From: Mucilaginibacter jinjuensis
Lineage (GTDB): Bacteria > Bacteroidota > Bacteroidia > Sphingobacteriales > Sphingobacteriaceae
Direction of reading: 5' to 3'
NCBI RefSeq assembly: GCF_028596025.1
Contig: NZ_CP117167.1
Span: 1,550,001 to 1,614,000 of the forward strand
DNA length: 64,000 nucleotides
Part shown: positions 63,575-64,000 of the stretch, one piece after another
Layout: every line of letters starts with the position of its first letter
Position numbering within the stretch: the stretch's first letter is position 1
Position numbers and translations under genes: made by a program
Notes under the pieces: model-generated
What the model was told of the DNA's origin: nothing
Database searches by the model: none
What the model saw: only the letters and a program-made list of their open reading frames with translations

Positions 63575-64000
63575 ATGAAAAATTCATTTTGGGGCCTCAT
63601 TCTAATCGGTTCAGTAATTATCTCCCTGCAAGCCTGCAAAAAGGATAACACTGCAAATAAACCCAACACTGCTACGCTGGAACAAGTTTATGCGGACAGC
63701 ACCTATGAACTTGCGGGCATCTCCGTTACGCCTTCAGGCAGGTTCTTTGTCAGCTATCCTTACTGGCTAGATAAACACGGCAATTCAGTTGTCGAAATTG
63801 GTGGTGATAAAAAGCCTCACCCGTTTCCCGATGCAACATGGAATAGTTTTCAGCAAGGCCAGGACGGCAATCAGAAATTCGTTAGTGTTCAGGCCCTTTA
63901 TGCAGACGATCAAAACAATCTCTGGATTTTAGACCCAGCCAATATCGGTTTTGGCAACGTGTACCTGACCGCTAATAAATTAGTTCAGGTTGACCTTGGC
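63575..64000 (+). CDS. Lipid-anchored MRJP-like protein, C-terminus off window
   Basis: 142 codons seen. It begins MKNSFWGLILIGSVIISLQA with the lipobox SLQAC (Cys21). The following sequence matches the first MRJP-like protein (60574) closely: LEQVYADSTYELAGISVTPS, YPYWLDKHGNSVVEIGGDKK, then QALYADDQNNLWILDPAN. It is a paralogue differing mainly by its lipoprotein anchor, apparently in the same operon (36 bp after the SDR stop). Confidence 0.88.
   Translation, partial: MKNSFWGLILIGSVIISLQACKKDNTANKPNTATLEQVYADSTYELAGISVTPSGRFFVSYPYWLDKHGNSVVEIGGDKKPHPFPDATWNSFQQGQDGNQKFVSVQALYADDQNNLWILDPANIGFGNVYLTANKLVQVDLG

Overview
The window looks like chromosome of a Bacteroidota bacterium, most likely family Sphingobacteriaceae and close to Mucilaginibacter or Pedobacter. 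This rests on protein families and signals, not on a marker gene. Seen here: a type B type-IX-secretion (T9SS) sorting domain, TAnnTTTG promoter -7 boxes, a histone H1-like (Hc1) gene remnant, a Bacteroidota-style outer-membrane receptor/TPR pair, many secreted or lipid-anchored proteins and several carbohydrate-active enzymes. No rRNA, tRNA or CRISPR array was seen.

Region by region: 1-4.9 kb holds an outer-membrane beta-barrel gene (cut by the left edge) behind a large TPR gene. 5-12.9 kb holds a DUF922-type putative metalloprotease, two stand-alone receiver proteins, a secreted GH5 glucanase with a tandem duplication at its 3' end, a five-PAS histidine kinase and a BamA/TamA-like barrel. 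13-23 kb holds small lipoproteins, a T9SS cargo protein, a GH15 glucoamylase-like enzyme, a nucleotidyltransferase/metallophosphoesterase pair and a TPM-domain membrane protein. 23-37.7 kb holds a GntP permease, a heterodimeric ABC exporter with one degenerate ATP site, a DUF2130 protein with a nuclease-like motif, an aquaporin, a patatin and a beta-helix protein.

38-43.6 kb holds two AT-rich acyltransferase-3 genes and an Mla-type lipid transporter (permease, ATPase, MCE protein). 43.8-50.4 kb is a compact beta-mannan/galactomannan unit: AraC regulator, sodium/solute symporter, GH130 mannosylglucose phosphorylase, AGE-family epimerase and GH27 alpha-galactosidase. By known pathways, the galactosidase removes side chains, the epimerase converts mannobiose to mannosylglucose, and the phosphorylase splits that to mannose-1-phosphate and glucose.

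51.5-59.9 kb is a decayed mobile island: a Toprim-like protein, an ArdC-type antirestriction/metallopeptidase, small unknowns, a tandem paralogous pair, a conjugative coupling protein missing its N-terminal half, an unusual transposase (IstA-like front, IS630-like DDE domain) and an Hc1 gene stopped at codon 2. 59.9-64 kb is an HxlR regulator divergent from an operon of MRJP-like protein, quinone-oxidoreductase-like MDR, SDR and a second MRJP-like lipoprotein. A perfect inverted repeat abuts the operon's promoter -7 box. This last cluster and the chimeric transposase are the least ordinary items.
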